Shown here piece by piece: positions 22,600 through 37,108 of a DNA stretch of 64,000 nucleotides. The stretch's first letter is position 1, and the number at the start of each line of letters is the position of its first letter. Position numbers and translations under genes: made by a program. The DNA lies in contig BSBM01000877.1 of NCBI GenBank assembly GCA_027924585.1, positions 2,419,501-2,483,500 on the forward strand, given 5' to 3'. The notes under the pieces were generated by a model, which saw only the letters and a list, made by a program, of their open reading frames with translations, had not been told where the DNA came from and searched no databases. Origin of the DNA: Larix kaempferi (taxonomy: Eukaryota; Streptophyta; Pinopsida; Pinales; Pinaceae).

Positions 22600-24638
22600 G
22601 TGGGTGAATACATGAATATGGGTGTCTATTTTGGGGGGTCTTATAAGAAAAAAATATATTTTTTTCATGTTTTTCAATTTCGGGAAAACAAAAGTTATAT
22701 TTGTGTTTAGAATTTCACTTTACAGTCAAACAAAACTTTTAGAGAATTTTGTTAGCTTTCTATTCATTATTTTTTTGAATTGTTTTATTGAGATTTGATA
22801 TGTCAACTTAGCAAATGTTTGACAGTATGCTCTTATAAAATGAAAGGACTAATAAATAGTTATGTTTTTTAAGTCACATGAACTCATTGTTAATGTTATG
22901 TTTTTAGAAAACAAAATATGTTACGACAATCTATACAAAGTGTATTAGTTCATGACTATAATTTTGTATCCAATGGATGAATATACTAATTATTATAAAT
23001 TTTTTAATCAGATCGATAACAAAAACATGTTGAATATCAACATGTTAATTTTGCGTCGACATTTCTCTCAATTTATAGTGAAACTAAAACATCTAAGAGT
23101 ACCCTTTTGAAGTAGACACTGCAATGAAGGTCCCCATATATTTTTCAATTTTTTTATTGTGTATTTTTGAGGTTATGGAATTTTCATTTCACTACATTTT
23201 GAAGGCAATCAAACCAAAATGGAGACATTTTAACAAAAAAAAATTAAAATTATTAGATCTCACCTAAACACAACAAAATCTATACCTACAGAAAGTAGAT
23301 TCAATGACGAAACTAATGTTATCAGTTCCGACAGTCAATTTGCAGTACTGGAGATCGTTTTTACCTTCCGAAAATGGAGAAACCTAAAAAAATGTAGTTT
23401 TCATGTAGCAGTAGGTTTTCGGCCGAATAACCTTTTCCCATTTTCAAATCGTTAAAATTAACATTAATTGTTCGACCAAAAAATGAAACAATAAAAAAAC
23501 ATTGGCCGGAAAAATCGAGGGCCCACTTTTGGAAATTAAATTATTTGAAATCGTATAAATATAGAATAAGCAAAATCATAATTTGCATCTTTCATTCTCA
23601 TAAACATCTTTACAAAAGATTTTTTAAGGGGTTTTTCCAAAGGAGATTTTTTTTCCAAAGGAGATGTTATTCCAAGGAGTGTTTTTTCAAAGGAGATTTT
23701 TTCTAAGGAGTTCTTTTTAAAGGCTCTTCTTGAAGGTAAGGAGATTTTTTTTCTAAGGGACTTCTTTGAGGGGATTTTTTAAGGGACTTTTTTAAAGTGA
23801 CGTTTTTCTAAAAATTTTCTTTAAGGAGATGTTTTTGTAAGGGACTTCTTTAAGGATTTTTTTTTGGATTTATTTAAGACATTTTTTTTCTTAAAGGCTC
23901 AAAGACAATTTCTCTCATAGTGTTCTCTCAAAAACTTTAAGAGACTTTTTTAAGATGATTTTTTTCTAATTTTTTTTTAGGTCAAACATTCAAAGACAAT
24001 TTCTCTTAATTTTTTTTTTTAGTGCTCTAAGACTCCAAGAACTTTTTTAAGATGATATTTTTTCTCATACGTATTATTTTTTGCCAAAAGTTGAAAGACA
24101 ATTTCTCTTTTGGGTGTTTTCTTAAAGGCTGAAAAACTCTAAAATACTTTTTATGAGATGATTTTTTTCTCAATGACTTCTTTTTTAGGTGAACGACTCA
24201 AAGGAAACTTCTCTTAAAGTTTTTTCTCAAAGGTTCAAAGAACCTAAGCGACTTTTTGAAAGGTGATTTTTTTCTCAAGTTTTTTTAAAGTCAAAGGCTA
24301 AAAAATAATTTCTTCTAAGCTGTTTTCTCAAAGCTCAAAGACTATAAGGGGCTTAATAAGGTGATTTTTTTTCTCAAAAACATATTTTAGGTCAAATATC
24401 AAAGACATTCTCTTAAGGTGTTTTGTCAAAGACTCAAAGACTCTTAAGAGATTTTTTTAAGGTGATTTTTTTCTAAAAGACTTCTTTTTAAGTGAAAGTG
24501 TCAAAGGAAATTTCTCTTCACGTGTTTTATAAATGGTTGAAAGAATTAAAAAAAAAATAGTTTTTTTAATCTTAAATTTTTAGTTCTTTTACTATAAAGT
24601 GTTGATTCTTTAATTTAACCTCTACATATTAAACAATT
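22600..24638. other. Spacer before copy C, with second T-rich array
   Basis: Repeats 10518-12593 with small differences: AT-rich DNA to about 23620, then the T-rich degenerate array to about 24545, then a short leader to the ATG of copy C. The motif gtaggttttcggccgaataacc occurs at 23411. No supported gene. Confidence 0.75.
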
Positions 24639-27600
24639 ATGGGAAATAAAAGAAAGTGTCAAAACAAAAGTGCACGTAAACGAGATGATGAGGCTCATAG
24701 GGAAAAATAAAGACTCATATATCATGTCAAAAAAGAAAGTCTTGCACAGACACAAGAGACAGTTGTTGAAGATGTAAATAGAGATTTACATCATAATGTT
24801 GATGAAATGGATATTGAAAATTGAGTATAAGAACAAGAAATCGAAGCCGAAAAGACAAGTGTTAAATATGTAAATAGGGATTTGCATGCTAATGTTGATA
24901 AATTCAATACTGAAAATCAAGTTCAAGAACAAGAAATTGGACCTCGTATGTATATATCATATATTTTCCAAATCCATTTTTTATAATGAATTGTAATTTT
25001 CGATATATCTTAAGTTAAATTTAACTGAATTATATAGGTTCTTTCACCATTGATGATGAAATGTTGGAAAACATTGGTTGACACAAATATGGGGAAAAAT
25101 AGCTGACCACGTTGCACGATATCATGCTATGCAATTTTATGATGATGTTCTCCAACAATATTCAATAGCAGGACAAGCACAAATTTTGAGATGTTTATTA
25201 GTGTCCAAGAAGTTAAAAGGTGCTATGTCATTATTGGGTATTGATAATGCGACAAAAGAGTCGAAGGTGAAACATAATGTGATAGAAAATATAAGTGATG
25301 CAATACAAATATTTGGAAAATCCAAAAAGAAAGATACCAAAGTTACACATAGAGCAATTCACACAACAATTATTTCAGCTAGTACTAAACAAAAACGTTT
25401 GACAACACAACTGGTAAAAACAATAAGAACCTCAAGAAAGACATTGTACATACATAACAAATTCAGATTGCATTTAGATGAAAATGATGAACTTGCTTGT
25501 TGGGCAATTATGTGTAGACAACCTTACAAAGATAGAATGAGAGAATGTGTCAAAGGTATTGTACATGAATATTAGTTGGAACATGCTCGAGTTTCACCAA
25601 ATGTAAGGGATGTGATATGATGAAGAGTATCATGAAATGAATATGAAACCCATGCAAAACATATATTGGAAATGACGCAAGTACAATTGTTCAATAAATT
25701 CAAGGAGGATTATCATGGAATTAGTATGTCAATCACTACATTTGTGCAACAGACACCATAGTATGTTAGACCTATTATTGTTCGTGACACATGTTGTTGT
25801 CATTATCATGTGGAATTTGAATTATATTATTACACTTTTCTTGAATTTGGTAAAACATTTTGGTCAAATTCACCACCTCCTCCCACAATACGTGAATCCA
25901 TATATGAAATTCTATGTGAGAGAGATCACGATGGACTATTTTACCATAAAAAATGTGTTAATGGAAAACACTGTGATCGTTGTGGAAATATAGCTTTATT
26001 CCACAATAAATATCCTATTGATAATTATCAGTCGCTGTCAAATGTAACCGTTGACTAGAGAATATATGAATATATCAATTATGCTACAAGTTCTAGTGAT
26101 GCGCTTTCCAAACGAATTGATTGTGAGAAGATAAAATATGTGTGATAGATTTTCTAAATAAATTTGAAAATGAAATTTATAGATACACCAAGCATTCACA
26201 TAGATCATGATGTCAAGACCTTCAATTAAAACAGTCTCATGAATTTTTCCCACCTGGAACAATTTGGTCTGCGGTTGATTTTGCAACAAACTGCACATTT
26301 GCTACACAAACGGAGATACAAAGTGAATACTATCATTCTGACCAAGTTTCGATATTTGTCCATGTTCTATACAGACATTCTCAACACAATGTTGATGGCA
26401 TTAAAATAATGTGTGAGAATCGAGATGTGATCAAAGAATATCATTTTTATAGCAGTGATGATCGTACACATGATACACATTTTGTACAACATTTTATTGA
26501 AAATATTTTCTATGAATCACTAAAAAGATGTGAAGTTAAATTCAATGAACATTGGATATGGTCGGATGGATGTGCGGGACAATTTAAATCTTGACGATCA
26601 ATCTTTTGGTTATGTCAGATTGATAAAGCATCGAACATTAGACATCATTGGAATTTCTTTGAAACTGGACATGCAAAAGGTGAACATGATGGTGTAGGAG
26701 CATGTGTAAAAAGAGCACTTCTAAGATGGAAAATGAACCATTCTTCCACGCGATTTAATTCTGCTGCAGAATTTGTCCAATGGTGTCAATTACATCTAAT
26801 CCATGACTATAATCAACAATCAAAAGATATGTGCAGGTATGTACACATTTTTTTTTATTTGTAAGATTTGTTAATTTAAAAAATGTTATTTGCAAGTCTA
26901 ACATTAAACTATATACACTAACATTAAAAATTGTCCTTCATGATTTGTCATATCACATATTATTTTGGATTATTGGAATCCAAGATATAGATAGATCAAT
27001 ACCATACGAGGCTAGAACCATACATGGGACTAGAGATTTACACTATATTCAAACAAAAGCCTTCCAAAATGTGTTTACATTTGACAGTAGAAAGCAATCA
27101 TGCTTTTGTCATATTTGAATTGAAAACATTGAATCTACAGAAGTCTGTGAAAACATAACGAACAACTATGTAAAACATTGGAAACACACAAAGATTAATC
27201 CAAAGGGGAAAATGCCACTTGCAAGCTTGGAAGAATTAGAATAAGAAGAAACAACAGTATCATCTAATGGCGATAGAATTTCGGATCTTGTTAGAGAAGG
27301 TAATGTACAATAAACTAAAAACATTCATTGTTCATTTCATATAAAGTATGTATAGAGTACAAATTATTTGAATTGATTGGTCATTGTTGGATCCCCTTAT
27401 GTACTAGAAGATTCCTTCATATGGCTCGGATGACTTATCCGATAAAGAGTGGTATTTGATCACCGCCATAAGGAGGAATTTTATATTTCTTTTTAAGTTT
27501 CCATTTGTCAATTTTGGTTACTAATTGAATCGAATCTAGATGTACAACTATAAGTAGCATACCCTCCTTTCCTCATTGCATAGAATACAAATTATTTATC

Positions 27601-28015
27601 AAGTCGATAATGCATTTAAAAACCCTGACATCAATTTGACTGTACAAGAGTTGTTTTTGTTGTGATTGCACCCTTAGACAACAAAGAAAAGGTGAAATAT
27701 TATTTGATGCGATGCGTTGAAAGAAAGATGAAGTTATTGGAGGACTATGGCGACAAAGGATTTACATATGAGAGAGGATCCATCATATTAAAAGGTTATT
27801 TTTTTCAACAAGCCCATGAAACTAAAAATTATATTTACTTTCAATATTATGAACCTAATATCATATGTTGCCAATTTAGTCATTTAGTATGTGCATATCG
27901 AATACAATTAATACAAGTTCCATCGAAAAAAATATTAAAAACTAAGAAATGGAAAATGTCCAAATTTGATCATGAGCGAATAATTGAGGACGGCCTTACA
28001 TTGCGATATTTTTAA
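24639..28015 (+). pseudogene. Copy C of the WSDGCAGQFKS gene family, most complete copy
   Basis: Exon 1 starts MGNKRKCQ-like and is stopped by TAA at codon 24. After an intron (about 24952-25037, gtatgt...tatag) come FTIDDEMLENIG and, from 25078, a 165-codon open part (AQILRCLLVSKKLKGAMSLL; DDVLQQYSIA). Next are MTQVQLFNKFKEDYHGISM, a cysteine cluster NGKHCDRCGNIALFH (about 25965), SEYYHSDQVSIFVHVLYRHS (about 26320), HWIWSDGCAGQFKS (26550-26591), a TGA, and WNFFETGHAKGEHDGVGAC, KRALLRWK (26645-26735). The last exon at about 27660 reads VVIAPLDNKEKVKYYLMRC and ends TAA at 28015. Acidic residues in SDG and EHDG could be metal ligands of a nuclease fold, but that is inference. I recall similar D-G-x-A-x-Q-[FY]-K plus G-H-x-K-G-x-x-D-G proteins as widespread and uncharacterised. 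Several stops make it a pseudogene. Confidence 0.65.
27370..27597. mobile_element. Small insertion in an intron of copy C, class unknown
   Basis: About 228 bp absent from copies A and B, bounded by an 18-bp direct repeat with one mismatch (atagaRtacaaattattt at 27352-27369 and 27580-27597). It contains tgttggatcccc and a TATA-like ctataagtag. The long flanking repeat would suit a SINE, the ends a tiny LTR; neither is shown. Confidence 0.4.
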
Positions 28016-28689
28016 TCAAGCTTGCAAACTCTATCCATTTTCTGCATTACATGTATATTGGATATTAAATATTCCATTGTTATTAGATTTGTATTAAATG
28101 TTCAACCAAACATTGTTTAATCTTCCTTGAACAAGGAAGGACAAAAGTGTTTTCCTTTGGGATGCATTTGATGTCTTTGTTGTTAGATGTGTGTGTAGGT
28201 CTATAGGTACCCAAAATATTGTAAGAGGTTTTCATATTCCCAAGAAGAGCGCATGTCCCATGCATTTGGAGTCGATTGTTACACCACAAAGTTGTTGCAA
28301 CATTACAAGGCCAATCTTAGAGGAAAGGGTTCTCTCCTATAACATCATCTTTCAAAAACTAAGCCTACAAGTGAAATGCAAGGGGGGCGTTGAGGTATAA
28401 AAAAACATTTTGGGGTTTGTTGGGTCATAACACCCCCCTTCGAATCACTATTTCATCAAGTGAATTCTTATTTAATGTTGGCTTGTAGACTCAAAAAAAA
28501 AATCATAAGATAAGGGTTCAAATATACATTCTTTAATCTTTTTCTCCTACTCCATCAGTCTCTAATTTGTGATGCACACTTTTCTTGGGATGATTTTTCT
28601 AACTTGAAAAATGAATACATCAAGATGGTTTACATAAGGTTTGATTTTGCACATACATTGATTGATGCTAATAATATTTGAAAGAACTC
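28016..28689. other. Region after copy C, no gene seen
   Basis: The first 60 bases still resemble the sequence after copies A and B (aagcttgcaaactctatcc versus aagatttcaaactcaacat), then similarity is lost. Short frames at 28083-28400 overlap on both strands and show no recognisable protein. Confidence 0.5.
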
Positions 28690-29490
28690 ATGCAAAAATG
28701 GGACATGAAGTTGTCCTTGCTTACTCCTTGTTAAATGTTGGTATGGTATGTTCTTAGCTAAGTTAAATGGTGAGCTTTTATGATGGATTTTTTTAATTTG
28801 TTAAAATATTTTGTCAACATTTAAATTTTGTATCTCTGAAGAAAATGTATGTTTATTTGAAATTTGTATATTGTTGATTGTCGACTGTGTACATGTATTT
28901 AATTAGATTTATTTGAATATGCCATATAATAGTCCTACCTTCTCATATACTTTACATTGTGTCAATTAATAGTTGAAATAACTTGATTGCAAAAAAACGC
29001 GACATAAATTCTTGTCCTTGTTTACTCCTTGTTAAATGGTGGTATGGTATGCCCCTAGCTAAGTTAAATGGTGCTTTTACATGATGGATTTTTTTAATTT
29101 GTTAAAAAGAATTGTCTAACATTTAACTTTTGTACGAAGAAAATGTATGTTTTGAAATTTGTATATTGTTAATTGTCGATTGTGTACAAGTATTTAAGTA
29201 AATTTACTTGAATATGCCATATAATAGTCCTACCTTCTCATATACCTTACATTGTGTCAATTAATAGTTGAAAAAACTTAATTGCAAAAATGTGACATAA
29301 AGTCTTGTCCTTGCTTACTCCTTATCAAATGTTGGTGTAGTATGTTCCTAGCTAAGTTAAATGGTGCTTTTATGATGGATTTTTTTAATTTGTTAAAAAA
29401 CAATTTCAACATTTAACTTTTGTATGAAGTTCAAATGTTTGTTTATTTGAAATTTGTATATTATTGATTGTTGATGGTGTACATGTACAT
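28690..29490. repeat. 300-bp tandem repeat, about 2.7 units
   Basis: Units start near 28692, 28993 and 29287 (gacataaagtcttgtccttg-like start, then gctaagttaaatggtg, gatggattttttta and gccatataatagtcctacct). The third unit is cut off near 29490. No coding potential. Confidence 0.85.
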
Positions 29491-29595
29491 ATCAAATTTT
29501 ATTGTGCAATTTTTAAATTTTTTTTTATCATTAAAGAGTAATTAATAGTTGTTTATATGATCGCTATGAAATTGAACAATTATTTAAACATATAA

Positions 29596-29831
29596 CTGAA
29601 ATCATGGAAAATGGAGATAATGTTAATTTGATTTTTAATCAAAAACAATGATTCCAGGATTGTGAAGCTTATGCTAAATTAGAGCAATGGTTAAACAACA
29701 AACCGATGAAATTTTTTCAAGTTGTTGTCTAAAATCATTGCTCTAATTTAGCACAAGCTTCACAATCCTCGAATCCTTGCTTGTGATTAAAAATCTAAAA
29801 GTTGTTATCCCCATTTGCCATAATTTCAACT
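29596..29831. repeat. Inverted duplication with coding-like arms
   Basis: The arms 29631-29689 and 29736-29794 are nearly perfect reverse complements around a 46-bp centre, and weaker pairing extends out to about 29596 and 29831. Both arms translate similarly toward the centre: plus strand TEIMENGDNVN, FQDCEAYAKLEQWLNNKP; minus strand VEIMANGDNN, FEDCEACAKLEQ. The transcript would fold into a long hairpin. This could be a MITE, a palindromic rearrangement of an exon, or a precursor for small RNAs. Confidence 0.75.
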
Positions 29832-30904
29832 GCATCTATAATTCACCAACTACTAGAGTGTTACTTGGACCAAAAACACACCGTACACAAGTTAAAAATT
29901 GTACAAATCATTTAAACAAGATTCATCTTTTGCATAATCTACAACACAATTCCAAACAAACTTGAATTGAATTTATGAACTTGATCTTTTCCATTTAATC
30001 TTATAGTTAAATGATGATCATATTTTACTTAGCATACATGTACATTTTAAACATTAAAACATGTGTAAGTAGAATTTCAAACTAAATACAAATATAAATT
30101 CTCATCTTTTACAAAACATAATGAATTTAAATATTACATACTACTTGATCTTTACCAATACCCAAAAACCATTTCAAGATTGAACATTAAACACTTTAAA
30201 CACAAACATTAAAGAACATGTTGCAAATTGTTCAAATCATTTATGAACTTCAATATTTTACATAATCTAATCTACAACACTTCCAAACTACAAGCTTAAA
30301 ATCCCAAAATTGTTTACAACACTTCCAACCTACAACACTACTAGACATTGTATCTACGGACAATTGAAAAAATATAAGTTCGTCAAAAACTGACTAGACT
30401 AATGAAATTGTCTACAATTCACTTTCATTTATTACAAGCTTCGGATCATTTAATGAGATTCATATTTTACATTATACACTTAGATTAGACATATATCTAC
30501 AACAATGCTACATGAAACAAATTGTAGGGCCATAACACAATATATTTTTGAGATTCAATCCTGTCTAAATTGAACTATACTATTAAATTATATAAGATTG
30601 ATAGATCATTATGAAACAAATTCATAGAACATACATTCATAGATATCATGCAAAATTATGATAGCCATTTATCACACAAAAGTATGCGATGTAATTAATC
30701 CAAAATGAAAGTTCTCATCCAAAACAACTATGTCAATATGTAAGTTCAACACATATATTATAATCCAAAAATAAAGTTCTCATGTCCAACACAACTATAT
30801 AATATCTACATACCAACACATATATAATAGCCTAAAGTCCAAATGGAAAAATAAAAATGGCAGTACAGTATGGGAAAACATAACAAAAAAGGCCAATCAA
30901 AAAT
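29832..30904. other. AT-rich flank of the minus-strand gene, repeat words
   Basis: Contains tctacaacacttccaaactacaagc, gattcatattttaca and atgcaaaattatgatag-type words, which recur in the same order at 48.5-49.4 kb. It is probably the 3' flank or large intron of the minus-strand gene family. No gene seen. Confidence 0.5.
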
Positions 30905-33232
<2,328 letters not shown>

Positions 33233-33630
33233 TATTCATGTTCATTTCATTTAGAGTACTTTCCTCGACTTCTTAACATATTTGGCATATTTATAGCATG
33301 TTGTGAATTGGTTGTAGGGTCTCGACAGGTCAAGGTTTTTTTTTTTTTTTTTAAAGAGAGAGACTAAAATGCTTGCATTCAAGGTACCTAATAAGTATAT
33401 TGCTTTAATTAATGGTTGTCATTTGATCCTAGTAATTTGCAATCGTAATACCTAGATAGAATCTATATTCTTTGAATCTTACTCACATAATTGTTTGCAA
33501 CAAATTTTGAACTTAGTTAATTAAGATCACATTATGAATTTATAATAAGTCTCATATGTATTACACTTCTTCACAAAAACTATAATCATATTCACTGCAC
33601 CAAACTAGAATTCCATATAATAAATCCTAC
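33233..33630. other. Gap without gene
   Basis: AT-rich. It includes a T run at 33339-33354 and otherwise nothing recognisable. Confidence 0.5.
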
Positions 33631-34010
33631 CATACCATATCACCTAACTTATGAGCATTATAGTTTCTTTTAATGCATTTATTCATTTGTAGATAATTGT
33701 AATTTAACTTATGAAAACTATACGCTATAATATTACATAACCTTATGAACATATTAATTTATTTTAATACATAAATTCCTTTGCAAACAATTTAGGATTA
33801 ATGTAGAACAACTATACCATACAATATCACCTAAGTTTATGAGCATCATAATTTCTTTTATTACAATATTTATATACAATAATTAAAGCTTAAATAGTAA
33901 AACTGCTATGCCATACAATATCACCTAACTTTATGGTATTATAATTCCATAATACATAAATTCCTGTGCAAACAATTGGAGATTTAATTTGTAAAAGGAC
34001 TATTCCATAC
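33631..34010. repeat. Tandem repeat of about 94 bp, four units
   Basis: Units begin ccatacaatatcacctaa and contain ttatgagcatyataatttc and aatacataaattc words. Starts fall near 33631, 33723, 33817 and 33912, with a fifth start at 34006. Units have diverged substantially. Confidence 0.7.
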
Positions 34011-34679
34011 AATATTTCAAAGCTCCCTAATTATTTCTATTGATTATATATCCATACTCAAATGTAAGTAACTAATTGTTTTTATGGGTTATATACCCAG
34101 AAACACTTGCATTCAACTATATATTTTCAATGGTTAGGAACACATAATTAATGGAAGGCTAAACTATGGTTTCATTAATAGGTATTCCTAACATCACCTA
34201 CAATCAACAACTTTGTTTAAGGACTACTCACATGAATTAATTCCAAATAGCACTTAAGGTTAATAGTTATGTTTCACTAAAGGATCACGGGGCATTGGGT
34301 ACCGCAACCTCATTATGTTTATTGTTGTAACAATACTAGTATTTTCTTTTTATAATTAAAATCAAGACATAAAAGTACTTTTCTCTTTTCATACTCAGAC
34401 TCATTTATATATTGATGTCTAATGACCATGAATCCTAACCTATAGCTCAAATGATTTTGAATGTGATAAGAACAAAAAAATATATATACCGGATGATTTT
34501 AATACCTCTCACCATACTATGGGGCTCGTATATTTATCAAAAACATGGTACATAGGTTAAGCTCATAAGTTCACTATATTTCATACTAAATATAAAGTGA
34601 CATATTCCCAAGAGTATTTTTATTAGATATATATACATTTGAATTATTAGCTTATAATTCGGTTCAGTCCGATATCCAA
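34011..34679. other. Gap without gene
   Basis: AT-rich single-copy-looking DNA. No coherent frame, RNA gene or repeat was noticed. Confidence 0.45.
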
Positions 34680-37108
34680 ATAAGAAAAATACTAAATATA
34701 TATGCTTCAGAATTTAACAGAGATCCCTAAGAAATGCAATTTACTTTTCTGAGCATAACCCAAGATCTTATAGAAATCAATTGCGGTTCTGGAGATAACA
34801 CAGATCTATATAAAAGGAAATGCAAAATGTATTCACAGATTAATCATGCATCAGAAAATGTCAGTATGAAGTTCAAATTCTATTTCTCAAATTATATGTA
34901 TAGATTAATAACAGATATAAACTGAGTTTCTGAAGGTAAATACAGATGTATAATAATATACAAATTACATTTCCAGATTAACATAAATCGGAAGATATCA
35001 ATATGAATACAAATTACGTTTCAAGAAATATATATATAGATCAATAGCCAAATATAACCCGCGTTTCAGAAAGTAAATACAGGTCTATAGTAATATACAA
35101 ATTACATTTCCAGAATAACATAAATCGGAATATGTCAGTATGAATACAAATTATGTTCCGGAAATAAGGAGAGGTCGAGGCATGGATCTGGTCTGCGTTT
35201 GTTAAGGGTGGAAGAGAACCGAATGGATCTACATTCCTTATTTCTAAATGTAAAGACAAGGTTTACAATTAATCTCCAGAAGAATAGTAGGAAGACATAA
35301 TTCTAATTCTTGAGCACCTTCATATACATCCGAAAAGTCGAAACACTACGATTGTATACCAGAAAATTTACAGCCAAATCTTTACAGAACTTTAAATCAA
35401 ATACAATCTGCGTAATATAAGAGATGAGGGTGAGAAAATATCTTGTAGTTAACCTGCTTGAGATGCTCAAGTAAAACTTGTCTGAATGAAGATGAAGATG
35501 CAGCTGTTGCTCCGCCAACGATTTCCAGGGTCAGCAATGGACTCCTCGGTTAGCCTCCCAACCTTTCCGAGCATACTCTCCTTCCTCTCGAACCCCCGAG
35601 CAATTCGGGTCGTAGAGCTCACACACAATATTCAAGAAATCCAGCTTGGGATTCCCCCCCACCAAGATTTCCAACCAAACCCTCAATAGCAGCAAGTCTT
35701 GAGGCAATTCAAAATTACGATGGTCATCCAGGTTCTGGGCCCCTTACCCATTCCCCATGCCTTCCTTATAAAAGAAAATCTCATGCAACACATGTCGCTT
35801 CATGCATAAATAATTCTTTAATTAAAAACAATTCACCCTTCCAAGTGTCAGTTTCTCTAGGAGATGCACCAACATTCCTAAGTTTGTTCATGTCTGTCCC
35901 CTCATATATTTTACTGAACTCCTAGCTTTTAGTTGACTAGGTGTCCATGCTTAGGATTCTACTTTGCTCCTAAGTAATGTTTTATATTATTTTAAATGCT
36001 CAAAGTAATAACTCATGTGCAAATGCCTAAATCAATCAATATTATTTATAAGCCAAAATAATCATTTATGTGCAAATGTCTCAAATGCTCTTATGCGTTT
36101 TCTAAGTAATGATCTAGGTGTAATCTTATAAGTTTTTATGCAGTTAAGTTTAACAATTAATTTCACTAAGATCTCAGTGCCGCGCCGTTGGGCTTCCCTG
36201 TTCCTTAATTTCATTTGCCTGACATGGCACCACTCCATCGGGTCCAGTCATCCGTAGTTTCCATTCCTCGGCAAGGTACCATATCGTTGGCTCCTTGCAT
36301 CCACTCCTTCCATTCTTGACAGGGTACCGCACCGTCGGGCCCTTCTGCCATTATCCTTCCGTTTTGACTTGCGGAAACTTTATGTAGGGATTTCAGGAAC
36401 CGTTACCTTCCATCCTTCATCTACATGCTATTAGGGACTAATGGCACTAAGGAGTGAGTCCATTCTCACTACGCACCCCCCAACTCGTATGTGACCAGCT
36501 TCGTCGTGGCCCACTTCGTACGCCCTCACGCTTTCCTCTTGAGCAAGCGGATCAGTGCTTATCTGCCTAGCGTGGTATTCCGTCGGGAGTAGACATCGTC
36601 ATTGCTCTCCCTGTGTGTGCTTTACTTGTACTCTACGACCCTTCATATTCCTTTGTGTGTCCGTCGGTGAACTGTTTCACCTGTTGATACACACATTTCT
36701 CACAAACAAATTATTAGTAGTATTGTCCCCAATAATCATCATTGGATTCATAAATATGCTACTTCATTAAGCATTTATAATTAACTCGAACATTACTGAT
36801 TCATCTAATCAAACATGCATTTCGTCAATAATTACTTTCTTCATTCTCATCACATAATCAATCGTATAGCTAATTGTTAAGCATCATTCATAGGCATATT
36901 TTCCATAATCATAGTTAATCGTTAAACACATGTAATCATTAATTTGCATCCACTATCCAGATACATATATCATTATTTATGGATTTACAATCAATTGCAG
37001 TCATAAACGTACTCAAAATAACATCAAAGAATTATTTTATTAATGTTTCAATCAGTCGGATAACTTGACAAGTGCCCTCAAGGTCTACAACCGTCTAGGG
37101 GCACTACA
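34680..37108 (-). mobile_element. Truncated relative of the LARD-like LTR element
   Basis: From about 35590 to 37108 the sequence aligns with the LTR of the 14.4-22.6 kb element (gtcgtagagctcacacacaa, ccagcttgggattcccccccac, gtgcaaatgcctaa, ggcactacaa-type end at 37108), but the outermost LTR start and the primer-binding site are absent or replaced. Left of it, 34680-35530 resembles that element's leader, with repeated cagaaaatgt, acagatctat and aaattacatttccag words. Only one LTR is present, so it is a partial copy. It is more diverged from either 1.87-kb LTR than those are from each other. Confidence 0.7.

Larger units (their letters stand above)
12791..24835. repeat. Segment 2 of the 3.9-kb tandem duplication, with LTR element inserted
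   Basis: Matches 8869-12790 base for base order, interrupted only by the LTR element 14447-22594 plus its 5-bp TSD. Segment 2 shares with segment 1 the Asp-to-Asn change in the WSDG motif. Its exon 1 end runs on into copy C without a break. Confidence 0.85.
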
